This document shows positions 1 to 8,860 of a stretch of 64,000 nucleotides of DNA, in pieces; the first letter of the stretch is position 1; every line of letters starts with the position of its first letter. The DNA is taken from contig JANPKU010000033.1 in assembly GCA_031426215.1 (NCBI GenBank), positions 62,001 through 126,000 on the forward strand, in the 5' to 3' direction. The position numbers and the translations under genes were made by a program. The stretch is from Sva-07 sp031426215 (GTDB lineage Bacteria; Actinomycetota; Acidimicrobiia; Acidimicrobiales; Ilumatobacteraceae). The notes beneath the pieces were generated by a model. That model made no database searches and was not told the origin of the DNA. It saw only the letters and a list, made by a program, of their open reading frames with translations.

Positions 1-906
1 CTGATGATCGGCGGCGCCGTGCTGGTGCACGCGTTCTTCCGGTGGACCCGCAGGCGCATGGACGCCGGCGAGCCTCCGCTGTTCTCACTCGACGTGCTGC
101 GGTCGTCGAAGGAGCGCTCGATCGTTGCCTGTATGTCACTGATGCTGTTCATCGGCACGGCCACGAGCTTCCTGCTGCCGTTGTACATGCAGGTCGTGCA
201 GGGCTACAGCGGATGGAAGACATCGATCTCGATCGTGCCGTACACGATCTCGATCTTCGTGGCGAACACCCTGGTCTCCCGTCTCTACGACCGGTTCAGC
301 CCGGCCCAGATCACTCGTGTGGCGTTCGGTCTCGTGTTCCTGGCGCTCACGTTGATCGCCACCACCATCAGCAACAACTGGGGCCAGGTGTCGATCGTGG
401 TCGGCCTCGTCGTGATGGGTCTCGCCCAGGGATGCATCGTGGCGCTCGTGTTCAACAAGCTGCTGATGTCGGTCGACAAGGAGCTCGCAGGCGACGTCGG
501 CGCGTTCCGTGGCCTGACCCACAACGTGTCCGGCTCGGCAGGAATCGCGGTGGCGACGGCACTGGCGGTGTCGACCCTCGGTCTGTTCGCAGTTCGTGAC
601 GTCGCCAGCTCGACGATCTTTTCCGATCAGCTGATCGAAGAGGTCAACCTCGACAACGCCGACTTCATCACCAACGACCAGCTGAGGGCGACCCTCGAGG
701 AGACGAGCGCATCGCCCGAAGAGGTCGATGCGGCAGTCGAAGTCCTCGAAAATGCCCGCCTCGATTCACTGCAACTCACGCTCATGCTGCTCGCCAGCCT
801 TGCGCTGCTCGCCCTGGTGCCCGCCGGAGGCATGCCCGACTTCCGCAAGCCCGATCTCACCGTCGAGGACGAAGAAGGCATTGCGTCCGGTACCCGCCAC
901 GCCTGA
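1..906 (+). CDS. MFS transporter, C-terminal part (5' end outside window)
   Basis: The frame is open from the first base of the window, so the true start lies upstream. The visible 301 residues resemble the second half of a DHA2 (EmrB/QacA-type) proton-driven multidrug exporter in the cytoplasmic membrane: several hydrophobic helices (for example around residues 40-60, 75-95, 105-125, 135-155, 185-200 and 260-275) separated by short charged loops, and a hydrophilic C-terminal tail. A soluble acidic segment of about 55 residues (roughly 205-255) sits between the last two helices. Substrate cannot be told from the sequence. The next gene is on the other strand and converges, with a 35-bp gap. 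The family call is firm; the subfamily is inference. Confidence 0.75.
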   Translation: MMIGGAVLVHAFFRWTRRRMDAGEPPLFSLDVLRSSKERSIVACMSLMLFIGTATSFLLPLYMQVVQGYSGWKTSISIVPYTISIFVANTLVSRLYDRFSPAQITRVAFGLVFLALTLIATTISNNWGQVSIVVGLVVMGLAQGCIVALVFNKLLMSVDKELAGDVGAFRGLTHNVSGSAGIAVATALAVSTLGLFAVRDVASSTIFSDQLIEEVNLDNADFITNDQLRATLEETSASPEEVDAAVEVLENARLDSLQLTLMLLASLALLALVPAGGMPDFRKPDLTVEDEEGIASGTRHA

Positions 907-941
907 GCCAGCGACGAGCCCGAGCTCCCTTCGCCGCGACT

Positions 942-1682
942 TCACCGCCCGGTGAAGTCAGGGCGGCGTTTGTCGAGAAACGCCGTGCGACCCTCTTCGG
1001 CGTCAGCGCTCGCCCAAGCTGCGCTCCGGGCCGCCTCGAACTCGGCGTCTTCCCCCGGATCGACCGCCATGCGTTCGAGACCGATCTTGTGGCCGGCGAT
1101 CGTGAGCGGAGCCAGACGCGACAGTTCGTGCGCCCAAGCCACTGCGTCGTCGAGGTTTCCGAGGCGGTGGATGCCACCGGTGACGTGCAACTGCTCTGCC
1201 GTGTAGGTCTGCGCGGCGAGCAGCATCGCCCGAGCGACCGGTTGCGAGAACTCCGATGCGAGGCGCCGGATCGTCCAGTGGTCGACCACCAGACCGAGCT
1301 TGGCCGCTGGTACACCCAACACGCTCGCCGGCGTCGCCACACGAAGGTCAGCGGCGATCGCCAACTGCGCTCCGGCGCCGAGCGCAGGACCGTCGATCGC
1401 CGCGATCACCGGCACCGGCAGCCGGCCGAAACCGCGCAGCACCGAGGTGAGATCGGTGACGAACCGGCCTTCCTCCACCCCGTTCAGGTCGGCGCCGGCG
1501 CTGAAGGCAGGCGGCTTGCCGGTCAGCACCACTGCACGGATTGCGTCCGGCGCCCGCGCAGCGATCGCTGCTTGCACGTCGAGCAGCTCGAGCAACGTGG
1601 CGTGATCGACGGCGTTGCGTCGTGATGGCCGGTCGAGCGTGATGACGGCGACGAGGCGGTCGTGCGAGAGGTCGACCGTCAT
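942..1682 (-). CDS. Enoyl-CoA hydratase/isomerase (crotonase) family protein
   Basis: A 246-residue crotonase-fold protein, the usual family length, probably acting on acyl-CoA thioesters in the cytoplasm. The CoA/oxyanion-hole segments are visible as FSAGADL (near residue 63) and GPALGAGAQLAI (near residue 100). The loop that normally carries the second catalytic Glu of hydratases reads GVPAAKLGL, with Ala at that place, so plain hydratase chemistry is doubtful; isomerase, hydrolase or decarboxylase relatives are possible. The open frame continues upstream, but the ATG at 1682 (MTVDLSHDRL) matches the family N-terminus. It is divergent from the small membrane protein gene starting at 1720, only 37 bases away. 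Confidence 0.8.
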   Translation of the reverse strand: MTVDLSHDRLVAVITLDRPSRRNAVDHATLLELLDVQAAIAARAPDAIRAVVLTGKPPAFSAGADLNGVEEGRFVTDLTSVLRGFGRLPVPVIAAIDGPALGAGAQLAIAADLRVATPASVLGVPAAKLGLVVDHWTIRRLASEFSQPVARAMLLAAQTYTAEQLHVTGGIHRLGNLDDAVAWAHELSRLAPLTIAGHKIGLERMAVDPGEDAEFEAARSAAWASADAEEGRTAFLDKRRPDFTGR

Positions 1683-1719
1683 GAGCAGTCTCGTCCGGCT
1701 CGTAGCATGGAGCGACTGT

Positions 1720-1998
1720 ATGCCGAACCCCCCTGTCGTCCCTGAAGAGATCGATCCTGTTCGCGTCAAGCGAGCACAGGTTGCGAAGTGGACGCAGCGA
1801 GCCAACCGCGCCGGCTACCTCTTCGTCGCGATCGCGATGGTGCTGTTCGTCATTGCGTTCGTCGTGGGTTTCTCGGCGGCGATGGCGAACCTGGTGATCG
1901 TTGCGTTCGTGATCGGCTGTGTATTGCTGGCGCCTTCGATCATCGTCGGGTACGCCGTCAAGGCCGCGGAGCGTGACGACCGCGAACGTGGCTTCTGA
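1720..1998 (+). CDS. Small two-helix membrane protein, function unknown
   Basis: A 92-residue protein starting at ATG 1720 (MPNPPVVPEE). It has a charged N-terminal segment of about 28 residues, two predicted transmembrane helices (about 29-52 and 56-78) and a short charged tail ending ERDDRERGF. No enzymatic motif is visible. A longer in-frame opening exists upstream, but it would overlap the divergent crotonase gene; a GGAG stretch about 8 bases before 1720 supports the chosen start. Function is unknown; it lies directly upstream of the TetR gene but is separated from it by the TetR promoter region. Confidence 0.6.
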   Translation: MPNPPVVPEEIDPVRVKRAQVAKWTQRANRAGYLFVAIAMVLFVIAFVVGFSAAMANLVIVAFVIGCVLLAPSIIVGYAVKAAERDDRERGF

Positions 1999-2035
1999 GC
2001 CGGCCCCGACTGAATTCCGCGACGGCGCCCCTCCC

Positions 2036-2051
2036 GTTACCATTCGGTAAC
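2036..2051 (+). promoter_or_regulatory. Probable TetR autoregulatory operator, GTTACC-N4-GGTAAC
   Basis: A perfect 6+6 inverted repeat, GTTACC and GGTAAC separated by ATTC, ends two bases before the ATG of the TetR gene at 2054. Its position over the start region and likely -10 element suits autorepression. The same arms and spacing occur before the glycosyltransferase operon at 23066-23081. Operator function is inferred. Confidence 0.6.
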
Positions 2052-2053
2052 TG

Positions 2054-2641
2054 ATGTCCGCTCGACTCACTGCCACCGCCCGCCGGGAACAGATCCTCGA
2101 CGTTGCGCTCGAGGTCTTCGCCACCCATGGTTTCCATGGCGCCTCGATGAACGACGTCGCCGACGCCGTCGGTGTCACCAAGCCGGTGCTCTACCAACAC
2201 TTCGATTCCAAGCGCGACCTCTATCAGGCGCTGATCGACGAGGTCGGCGAACGGCTCCTGGCCAGCATCGCCAAGGCTGCGGCCGAGGCCACCGACGGCA
2301 AGAGCCAAACCGACCTCGGATTCCGCGCCTACTTCGGGTGGGTTGCCGAGGATCACGACGCCTTCCGGTTCCTGTTCGGCTCGGGCACCAGACGAGACGA
2401 CGAGTTCAATGCCGCCGTCACCCGGATCACCGCCGAGGCGGCCAAAGCGGTCGCACCCTTGATCGCCGTCGATATCGACGAGCGTCACCGCACCACCATC
2501 GCCCACTCACTGGTCGGCATGGCCGAGGGAGCGAGCCGTCTCCTGGTGCAACGCGGCGACGAGTTCGACCCCGACGAGATCGCCTGCGTGGTGGCCGATC
2601 TCGCATGGGCCGGCCTGCGCGCGGTTCAACCCAAGGACTGA
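2054..2641 (+). CDS. TetR/AcrR family transcriptional regulator
   Basis: A 195-residue dimeric repressor-type protein. The N-terminal helix-turn-helix spans about residues 8-55, with the typical order REQILDVALEVFATHG, a recognition helix around VTKPVLYQHF, and SKRDLY after it. The C-terminal ligand-binding half is variable, as usual, and its inducer cannot be predicted. The start ATG lies two bases after a perfect GTTACC-N4-GGTAAC palindrome, so autoregulation is likely. A second copy of that palindrome before the operon at 23105 makes that operon a candidate distant target. A long palindromic repeat begins 10 bases after the stop and may end the transcript. Confidence 0.9.
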   Translation: MSARLTATARREQILDVALEVFATHGFHGASMNDVADAVGVTKPVLYQHFDSKRDLYQALIDEVGERLLASIAKAAAEATDGKSQTDLGFRAYFGWVAEDHDAFRFLFGSGTRRDDEFNAAVTRITAEAAKAVAPLIAVDIDERHRTTIAHSLVGMAEGASRLLVQRGDEFDPDEIACVVADLAWAGLRAVQPKD

Positions 2642-2645
2642 CGGA

Positions 2646-2710
2646 CACACCCACGTTTGCGTGCGGTTCTCGGTGGGCCGGTCCACCGGAAACCCGACAC
2701 AAACGTGGTG
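2646..2710. repeat. 65-bp palindromic repeat, family A copy 1
   Basis: The 58-bp core 2651-2708 is an imperfect palindrome with 9-bp perfect outer arms (CCACGTTTG and CAAACGTGG) and a second strong inner stem (CGGTGG / CCACCG). It lies just after the TetR stop codon. Bases 2646-2710 are identical to 4120-4184, so the two copies bracket the carotenoid oxygenase gene as direct repeats. There is no T tract, so it is not a classical intrinsic terminator, although a hairpin terminator role is possible. Confidence 0.85.
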
Positions 2711-2759
2711 GGAACGCTCGGCCGTTGACGGCGGTTCACGGCTGCGTCATTGTTGATGC

Positions 2760-4100
2760 GTGACCGACACCGCATCGCACCTCCGTCCGAGTGAGAACCC
2801 GTACCTCGGGGGCAACCATGCGTCCGTCGAACACGAAGTGACCGCGTTCGACCTGCCGGTCACCGGAGCGATCCCGATCGAACTCGAGGGCCGGTGGCTG
2901 CGCAACGGACCGAACCCCGGCCCCGGCATCGATCCGTCGACGCACCATTGGTTCCTGGGAGCCGGGATGGTGCACGGAGTCCGTCTGCGTGGCGGGCGAG
3001 CCGAGTGGTACCGCAACCGCTACGTGTCCGGCGTCGCGGAGGGCGGCCCCAACACCAATGTCGGTGGCTTCGCCGGCACCACCTGGGCGATGGTCGAAGC
3101 CGGCACACCACCGACTGAGCTCGGCTACGACTTGGAACCTCGCGGCGTGAACGCCTTCTCGGGAACCTTGCCGAACGGGTTCAGCGCACATCCGAAGTAC
3201 GACCCGGCCACCGGAGAACTCCACGCGATGGCCTACCACTGGCCTGACCTGTGGGATCACGTGCAGTACGTCATCGTCGGTGCCGACGGGCGGGTGTCGA
3301 AGGTGGTCGACATTCCCGTGCCGGACATGCCGATGATCCACGACATGTCGCTCACCCCCACCTATGCCGTCGTCTACGACCTGCCGGTGACGGTGAACCT
3401 CGACGTGATCGGCCAGGGGTATCCGTGGCCGTTCACGTGGGCGCCCGATCGTGCCGCTCGCGTCGGGCTGCTGCCACGGGCCGGCACTGCCGACGACATC
3501 ATCTGGTGCGACCTCGACCCTTGCTACGTCTTTCACCCCCTGAACGCATACGACGCCGACGACGGAAGCGTGGTGGTCGACCTGTGCCGGTACGACCGGA
3601 TGATGGACAACGATCGCCGCGGCCCGTTCACCGACTGCCTCCCGACGTTCGACCGCTGGGTCATCGACCCGACGGTACGACGTGTGCACGAAACACGCCT
3701 TGACGACCGGCCCCAGGAGTTCCCGCGCCACAACCCGACGGTCGGTCTGCAGCGCCACCGGTACGGGTACACCTCCGAGGTCACGATCGGTGCGCCGAAC
3801 CTGCACGGAGCGATCATCAAGATCGACGTCGAAGCCGGCACGACCCAGACCCACGAGTTCGGGCCGGGCCGTGGCGGCGCCGAGCCCGTCGTGGTTCCCA
3901 AGGCCGACGGCGTGGCCGAGGACGACGCCTGGATCCTCACCGTGGTGTACGACGCAACGACGGACTCCAGCGAACTGCACATCCTCGACGCCGGCGACAT
4001 CGCCGGCCCTGCTGTCGCTCAGATCTCGCTCCCGCAGCGTGTGCCGTACGGCTTCCACGGCAACTGGGTGTCCGACGCCTCGGTACCGCCGCCCACCTGA
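2760..4100 (+). CDS. Carotenoid cleavage oxygenase (RPE65 family)
   Basis: A 446-residue iron(II)-dependent oxygenase of the seven-bladed-propeller carotenoid oxygenase family, which cleaves a double bond of carotenoids, apocarotenoids or lignin-type stilbenes. The N-terminus carries RWLRNGPNPGP, a family signature. Candidate iron-binding histidines occur in the expected order: AHPKYD (about residue 143), MIHDMS (about 195), VFHPLNAYD (about 260) and GFHGNW near the C-terminus. The start is GTG 2760, because no ATG is in frame nearby. The gene stands alone between two identical 65-bp palindromic repeats, which suggests a cassette. Substrate cannot be assigned; no carotenoid biosynthesis gene is in the window. 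Confidence 0.88.
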   Translation: MTDTASHLRPSENPYLGGNHASVEHEVTAFDLPVTGAIPIELEGRWLRNGPNPGPGIDPSTHHWFLGAGMVHGVRLRGGRAEWYRNRYVSGVAEGGPNTNVGGFAGTTWAMVEAGTPPTELGYDLEPRGVNAFSGTLPNGFSAHPKYDPATGELHAMAYHWPDLWDHVQYVIVGADGRVSKVVDIPVPDMPMIHDMSLTPTYAVVYDLPVTVNLDVIGQGYPWPFTWAPDRAARVGLLPRAGTADDIIWCDLDPCYVFHPLNAYDADDGSVVVDLCRYDRMMDNDRRGPFTDCLPTFDRWVIDPTVRRVHETRLDDRPQEFPRHNPTVGLQRHRYGYTSEVTIGAPNLHGAIIKIDVEAGTTQTHEFGPGRGGAEPVVVPKADGVAEDDAWILTVVYDATTDSSELHILDAGDIAGPAVAQISLPQRVPYGFHGNWVSDASVPPPT

Positions 4101-4119
4101 GCCACGACCAGCACACCAC

Positions 4120-4184
4120 CACACCCACGTTTGCGTGCGGTTCTCGGTGGGCCGGTCCACCGGAAACCCGACACAAACGTGGTG
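4120..4184. repeat. 65-bp palindromic repeat, family A copy 2
   Basis: Identical over 65 bases to 2646-2710; the 58-bp palindromic core is 4125-4182. It sits in the convergent gap between the carotenoid oxygenase stop (4100) and the lhr stop (4192), where it could also act as a bidirectional terminator. Confidence 0.85.
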
Positions 4185-4191
4185 AGAAGCG

Positions 4192-7100
4192 TCAGGTTCG
4201 GTAGGTCAGGCCGCGGTAGCCGTCGACGAATCCGGCCGTTCGGAGGATCTCGAGCAATCCAGCCGGCGCATCGACGAGGCCATCTCCGTCGATCTTGCGG
4301 ACCTCGACCGAGCGCAGCCGATCGTCCTTCACGAGCGACACCAGCGCATCGGCCCATGACGGATCGTTCGCGGCCGCAGGGAATGTCACCAGGTGGTGCG
4401 CCCGACGGTCGAACCACACCAGCGGACGTCCAGCGCGCGACACCACCATCGACGATGCGCTGCGTGCCGGACGACCCGACGTCGGTGGCCAGGTCAACGC
4501 CGCACCATATGGCTGCGACGGGTCGGTGGATGCGAGCACGATCGGGTCGGGAACCTCGTCGGGTGAGATCACCGCATCCGGCGTCTCGCGTACGGCCCGC
4601 AGACGATCGACGGCGCCGGGCACGGCGAACTGGGCGGCGCCGAGACCGTCGACGAAGTAGCCACGCCGCACCTGGCCTCGTTCCTCGAGCACCTTGAGCA
4701 CGCCGTACACGGCGCTGAATCCTCCGACGAGACCCTCGGCCATCACGGCCTCACGAGTCACGACACCGTGACGCTCGACGAGCTGGAGCGCCTGGGCATG
4801 AGCAGCCTCCGTCGGGGTGGGAGCGGGCAGCAGCAGTGGTGCCACGAGGCTCCACCGGCCCTGTCCGGCCGGCGGCCCGATGCGCGTCAGGCGGCCTGGG
4901 CGGGGGCGGCTGCGGACCTTCGAGCGGCTGCTCGCACCCGCTTTCACCTTCGCTCCGCCGAGCACCGCACGCAGCGGTGCGAGCGAGTCGTTGGTGACCT
5001 CGCCGGCCCAGACGAGATCCCACAGCGCGGCCAGGAGTTCCTGATCGGATGCGCCGGTCGAGGCACCACGGATCTGTCCCCAGAAGCTCGCACCCTGCTC
5101 GGACAGCAGCGTCCGGATGGCGTCGTGCAGCGCGCCTTCCGACGGCTCACGTTGCTCCCAGCCCGGCGCGAGCAGGGGCAGTTGGTCGGCGAAACACAGC
5201 CGTACACGGCCGTCGCGAGCGCCGAGACCACCTGCGCCGACCCAGACGACCTCGCCGGCGGTGCACAGTTCATCGAGCATCGACGGGCGATACCCGCGCA
5301 CCCGAACGGGCAGCACGTCGACTTCGATCGTCGACGCCACCAGCGCGGCGCCGGACAGCACGCCGAGCGTCTCGACCAGTGCGTCCATCCCGCGCCGCTG
5401 CGCCGGGACGTCGTGCCACGCCGACAGGAACCGGGCGAACGCCTCCTGCTCGACCGGTTCGACCTCCTTGCGCAACGCCGCCAGCGAACGCCGCCGGAGT
5501 TGGCGAAGCACGTCGACGTCGCAGAACTCCCGGCTGACACCACCCGGTCGGAACTCGCCGACCACCAGACGCTCCTCGCCTTCGAGTGCCGCCAGGGCCC
5601 CGGCGATCCGCTCGGGCGGTGCGCCGAAGCGAGCAGCAATCTCGGCGGTGAGGAACGGTCCGTGGGTACGCGCGTAGCGTCCGACGATCTCTTCGAGCGG
5701 TCGGACCACCGGATCGGTGAACGCCATCGGCAACCCGAGCGGCAGCGAGCAACCGAACGCATCGCGGTACTTGGCGGCATCCTCGGCGGCCGCGAATCGG
5801 GTCTCGCCTGCGAGCGCGATCTTGATCGCCCGCTTCTCGGTGACGAGCACACCGAGCCACGCTGCGTGCTCCGCTCCATCAGCCGACTCGCAGCGCAACT
5901 CGACCTCGGCAGGCGAGAGGTCGCCGACCCGGCGGAGGACGTCGTGGAGTTCGTCGGCCGAACGGGCTCGGCGACCGTCGGCAAGGCATTGCAGTTCCAG
6001 TTCGATGTCGGCGAGCACCTCGGGGTCGAGCAGCTCGCGCAACTCCTCGGCGCCGAGCAGGTCGCGCAACAGATCCCGGTCGAGCGCCAGCGCCGCTGCC
6101 CGGCGCTCGGCCAACGGGGCATCACCCTCATACATGTACGCCGTGATCCAGTTGAACAACAGGCTCGATGCCATCGGGCTCGCCTTGCCGGTGTCGACCG
6201 TGACCACCCGCACCGCCCGCGACCGCAACTGGCCGAGCACCTCGCGCAGCGCCGGGACGTCGAACACGTCCTGCAGGCACTCGCGCGACGTCTCCAACAG
6301 GATGGGGAACGTCGGGTACTTCGAAGCGACGGCGAGCAGGTCGGCGGCACGCTGGCGTTGCTGCCAGAGCGGAGTGCGTCGGTCCGGCCGACGGCGTGGC
6401 AGCAGTAGCGCCCGGCCGGCGCACTCGCGGAAACGTGCCGAGAACAGCGAGGTCTGCGGCAGGGTCGCCACGACGAGTTCGTCGATGTCCTCCGGGTCGA
6501 TCAGCAGCGCATCGATCGGCAACTCGACCGCCGACTCGGGCAAGCGGATCACGATTCCGTCGTCGCCCCACATCGTCTCGACGGGGATGTCGAACTGGTC
6601 CATCAGACGACGTTCGATCGCCATCGCCCACGGCGCGTGCACCGGGGTGCCGAACGGACTCAGGATGCACACCCGCCAGTCGCCGATCTCGTCCTGGAAC
6701 CGTTCGATCAGGATGGTGCGATCGTCGGGCACGGCGCCGGTCGCCTCGACCTGCTCGGCGAGGTACTGCTGCAGGTTGCTGGCTGCGAAGGCGTCGAGCG
6801 AGTAGTGCTCCATCAACCGTCGGGTGGCAGCACGCTCGTCGAGGTCGCGGATCTCGCGCACGAACGCCCCGAGCGCTCGACCCAACTCCAACGGTCGACC
6901 CGGTCGATCGCCGTGCCAGAACGGCATCTTGCCCGGCTGGCCCGGCGCGGGCGTGACCGTGACCCGCTCGAACGTGATGTCCTCGATCCGCCAGGTGGAC
7001 GCACCGAGCACGAAGGTCTCGCCCGGCCGGCTCTCGTAGACCATCTCCTCGTCGAGCTCACCCACGCGGGTGCCGTCGGGCAGGAACACACCGAAGAGTC

Positions 7101-8718
7101 CACGATCGGGGATCGTGCCGCCCGACGTGACAGCGAGTCGCTTCGATCCGTCGCGGGCGCGCAGGCGATCGTTGATCCGGTCCCACACGATTCGGGGCCG
7201 CAGTTCGGAGAACTCCTCGCTCGGATAGCGACCCGACAGCAGGTCGAGCACATTGGTGAGCAGGTCGTCGGAGATCTCGGCGAAGCTCGCACACCGCCGC
7301 ACCATTGCGGCGACCTCGGCGACCGAACATTCCTCGACGATCGCTACGTGGGCGACGATCTGCTGGGCGAGCACATCGAGCGGATTGCGCAGGTACCTGG
7401 TGGACTCGATCTCACCGTCGATCATGCGACGAACGACCACCGCCGCCTCGAGGAGGTCGCCGCGATGCTTCGGGAAGATCGATCCGCGTGACGGTTCGCC
7501 GACCGAGTGTCCCGCCCGACCGATCCGCTGCAGGCCGCGACTGACCGCCCCCGGCGACTCGACCTGGATCACGAGGTCGACGGCGCCCATGTCGATACCG
7601 AGTTCCAGTGAGGACGTCGCCACGATCGCGCGCAGTTCGCCTCGCTTCAATCGGTCCTCGATCACCACCCGCTGCTCACGGGCGAGCGACCCGTGGTGGG
7701 CGCGCACGAGTTCGTCGATGATCTCGCCGGTCACCGGGTCGACGATTCCGGGCACCCCCTGCTCGATCGCCAACTCGTTGATCTTGGCGGCCAATCGCTC
7801 GGCGGCGCGTCGGGCATTGCAGAAGATGATCGTCGACCGGTTGGCGAGGATTCGGGTGAGGATCTCCGGGTAGATGCTCGGCCAGATCGAGGTGCGGCGT
7901 TCGGTGAGCGCAGCGGTCGCCGGACCTGGGGTGAGCTCGACCTTCATCTGCCCGAGGGTCGACATGTCCTCGATCGGGATCACCACTTCGACCTCGAGCG
8001 CTTTACGGATCCCGGCGTCGATGATCCGCACGGGGCGGTGACGGCCGGGCTCCTCGTAGCCCCCGAGAAACTCGGCGACCTCCGCGAGCGGACGTTGCGT
8101 CGCCGACAGTCCGATGCGCTGCGGCGGCCGGTCGGTGACCTCTTCCAGCCGTTCCAGCGACAGCATCAGGTGGGCGCCACGCTTGGTGGTGGCCATCGCA
8201 TGGATCTCGTCGATGATCACCGTCTCGACCCCGGCAAGCGTGTCGCGCGCCGACGAGGTGAGCATGAGGTACAGCGACTCCGGGGTCGTGATCAGCAGGT
8301 CGGGTGGACGACGGATGAGCTTCTGGCGATCGTTCGCCGCAGTGTCGCCGGTGCGCATGCCGACCTCGGGGGACACGAAGGCGACACCCAGACGCTCGGC
8401 GGCCAACTCGATGCCCTTCAGTGGGGCGCGCAGATTCTTCTCGATGTCGAACGCCAACGCCCGCAGCGGCGAGATGTAGATCACCCGGGTGCGGTGCGAA
8501 CGTTCCTCGGGCCGGGGCGTGGTGGTGAGCCGGTCGATCGAGGCGAGGAACGCTGTCAGCGTCTTGCCCGATCCGGTCGGCGCACAGATCAGTGTGTGTT
8601 CGCCCTGGGCGATGTGCGGCCATCCCTGCACCTGCGGCGGGGTCGGTTCGGGGAACGATGCCGCGAACCATTCCCGAACAGCGGGCGAGAACGCCTCCAG
8701 AACCGGGTGGGCAGCGAT
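4192..8718 (-). CDS. lhr: Lhr-type ATP-dependent DNA helicase
   Basis: A large superfamily 2 helicase of about 1500 residues, the normal length for full Lhr, which translocates 3'-5' on DNA and unwinds RNA-DNA hybrids in repair. Visible motifs: Q-motif-like PTPPQVQGW, Walker A APTGSGKT, VIIDEIHAM, SATQRP, SSLELGIDMG and QRIGRAGHS, then the Lhr winged-helix core and the long C-terminal region. The first canonical start in frame is GTG 8631, but that would remove PTPPQ and the conserved VLEAFSPAVREWF segment. Upstream the frame is open to a TAG at 8728-8730, with no ATG, GTG or TTG. A TAGCGT box ends 6 bases before an ATC codon at 8716-8718, exactly where leaderless starts occur elsewhere in this window, so I extend to 8718. 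CTG 8698-8700 is the alternative. Confidence 0.88.
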   Translation of the reverse strand: MAAHPVLEAFSPAVREWFAASFPEPTPPQVQGWPHIAQGEHTLICAPTGSGKTLTAFLASIDRLTTTPRPEERSHRTRVIYISPLRALAFDIEKNLRAPLKGIELAAERLGVAFVSPEVGMRTGDTAANDRQKLIRRPPDLLITTPESLYLMLTSSARDTLAGVETVIIDEIHAMATTKRGAHLMLSLERLEEVTDRPPQRIGLSATQRPLAEVAEFLGGYEEPGRHRPVRIIDAGIRKALEVEVVIPIEDMSTLGQMKVELTPGPATAALTERRTSIWPSIYPEILTRILANRSTIIFCNARRAAERLAAKINELAIEQGVPGIVDPVTGEIIDELVRAHHGSLAREQRVVIEDRLKRGELRAIVATSSLELGIDMGAVDLVIQVESPGAVSRGLQRIGRAGHSVGEPSRGSIFPKHRGDLLEAAVVVRRMIDGEIESTRYLRNPLDVLAQQIVAHVAIVEECSVAEVAAMVRRCASFAEISDDLLTNVLDLLSGRYPSEEFSELRPRIVWDRINDRLRARDGSKRLAVTSGGTIPDRGLFGVFLPDGTRVGELDEEMVYESRPGETFVLGASTWRIEDITFERVTVTPAPGQPGKMPFWHGDRPGRPLELGRALGAFVREIRDLDERAATRRLMEHYSLDAFAASNLQQYLAEQVEATGAVPDDRTILIERFQDEIGDWRVCILSPFGTPVHAPWAMAIERRLMDQFDIPVETMWGDDGIVIRLPESAVELPIDALLIDPEDIDELVVATLPQTSLFSARFRECAGRALLLPRRRPDRRTPLWQQRQRAADLLAVASKYPTFPILLETSRECLQDVFDVPALREVLGQLRSRAVRVVTVDTGKASPMASSLLFNWITAYMYEGDAPLAERRAAALALDRDLLRDLLGAEELRELLDPEVLADIELELQCLADGRRARSADELHDVLRRVGDLSPAEVELRCESADGAEHAAWLGVLVTEKRAIKIALAGETRFAAAEDAAKYRDAFGCSLPLGLPMAFTDPVVRPLEEIVGRYARTHGPFLTAEIAARFGAPPERIAGALAALEGEERLVVGEFRPGGVSREFCDVDVLRQLRRRSLAALRKEVEPVEQEAFARFLSAWHDVPAQRRGMDALVETLGVLSGAALVASTIEVDVLPVRVRGYRPSMLDELCTAGEVVWVGAGGLGARDGRVRLCFADQLPLLAPGWEQREPSEGALHDAIRTLLSEQGASFWGQIRGASTGASDQELLAALWDLVWAGEVTNDSLAPLRAVLGGAKVKAGASSRSKVRSRPRPGRLTRIGPPAGQGRWSLVAPLLLPAPTPTEAAHAQALQLVERHGVVTREAVMAEGLVGGFSAVYGVLKVLEERGQVRRGYFVDGLGAAQFAVPGAVDRLRAVRETPDAVISPDEVPDPIVLASTDPSQPYGAALTWPPTSGRPARSASSMVVSRAGRPLVWFDRRAHHLVTFPAAANDPSWADALVSLVKDDRLRSVEVRKIDGDGLVDAPAGLLEILRTAGFVDGYRGLTYRT

Positions 8719-8724
8719 CGCGCC

Positions 8725-8730
8725 ACGCTA
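8725..8730 (-). promoter_or_regulatory. -10 box TAGCGT, leaderless-type, lhr
   Basis: TAGCGT on the minus strand ends 6 bases before the ATC codon at 8718. The spacing matches that of other leaderless genes in the window, although the codon is not a standard start. Confidence 0.5.
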
Positions 8731-8793
8731 CCCACCCTCCCTCCGACCCAACCCGCCCGCCCGCCACGATTGGTGGATGGAGGTCGCCCCAAC

Positions 8794-8846
8794 CCGAAAA
8801 TGTCCGGTTTCGTGACGCTGAGCGCAACGATCCCGTGCAATTTCGG
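8794..8846 (-). repeat. 53-bp palindromic repeat, family B copy 1
   Basis: Read on the minus strand it begins CCGAAATTG and ends TTTTCGG, with a central CGCTCAGCGTCACG block. It matches the plus-strand element at 10639-10691 in length (53 bp) and in the conserved blocks. It lies between the ABC-F gene and lhr. The two copies are inverted with respect to each other around the ABC-F gene. Confidence 0.75.
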
Positions 8847-8860
8847 AAGGAACGGCGGGT

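Noticed and set aside
2646..4184. The 65-bp repeats as ends of an insertion sequence
   Set aside because: They are direct, not inverted relative to each other (each is itself palindromic), the enclosed gene is not a transposase, and no target duplication was seen.
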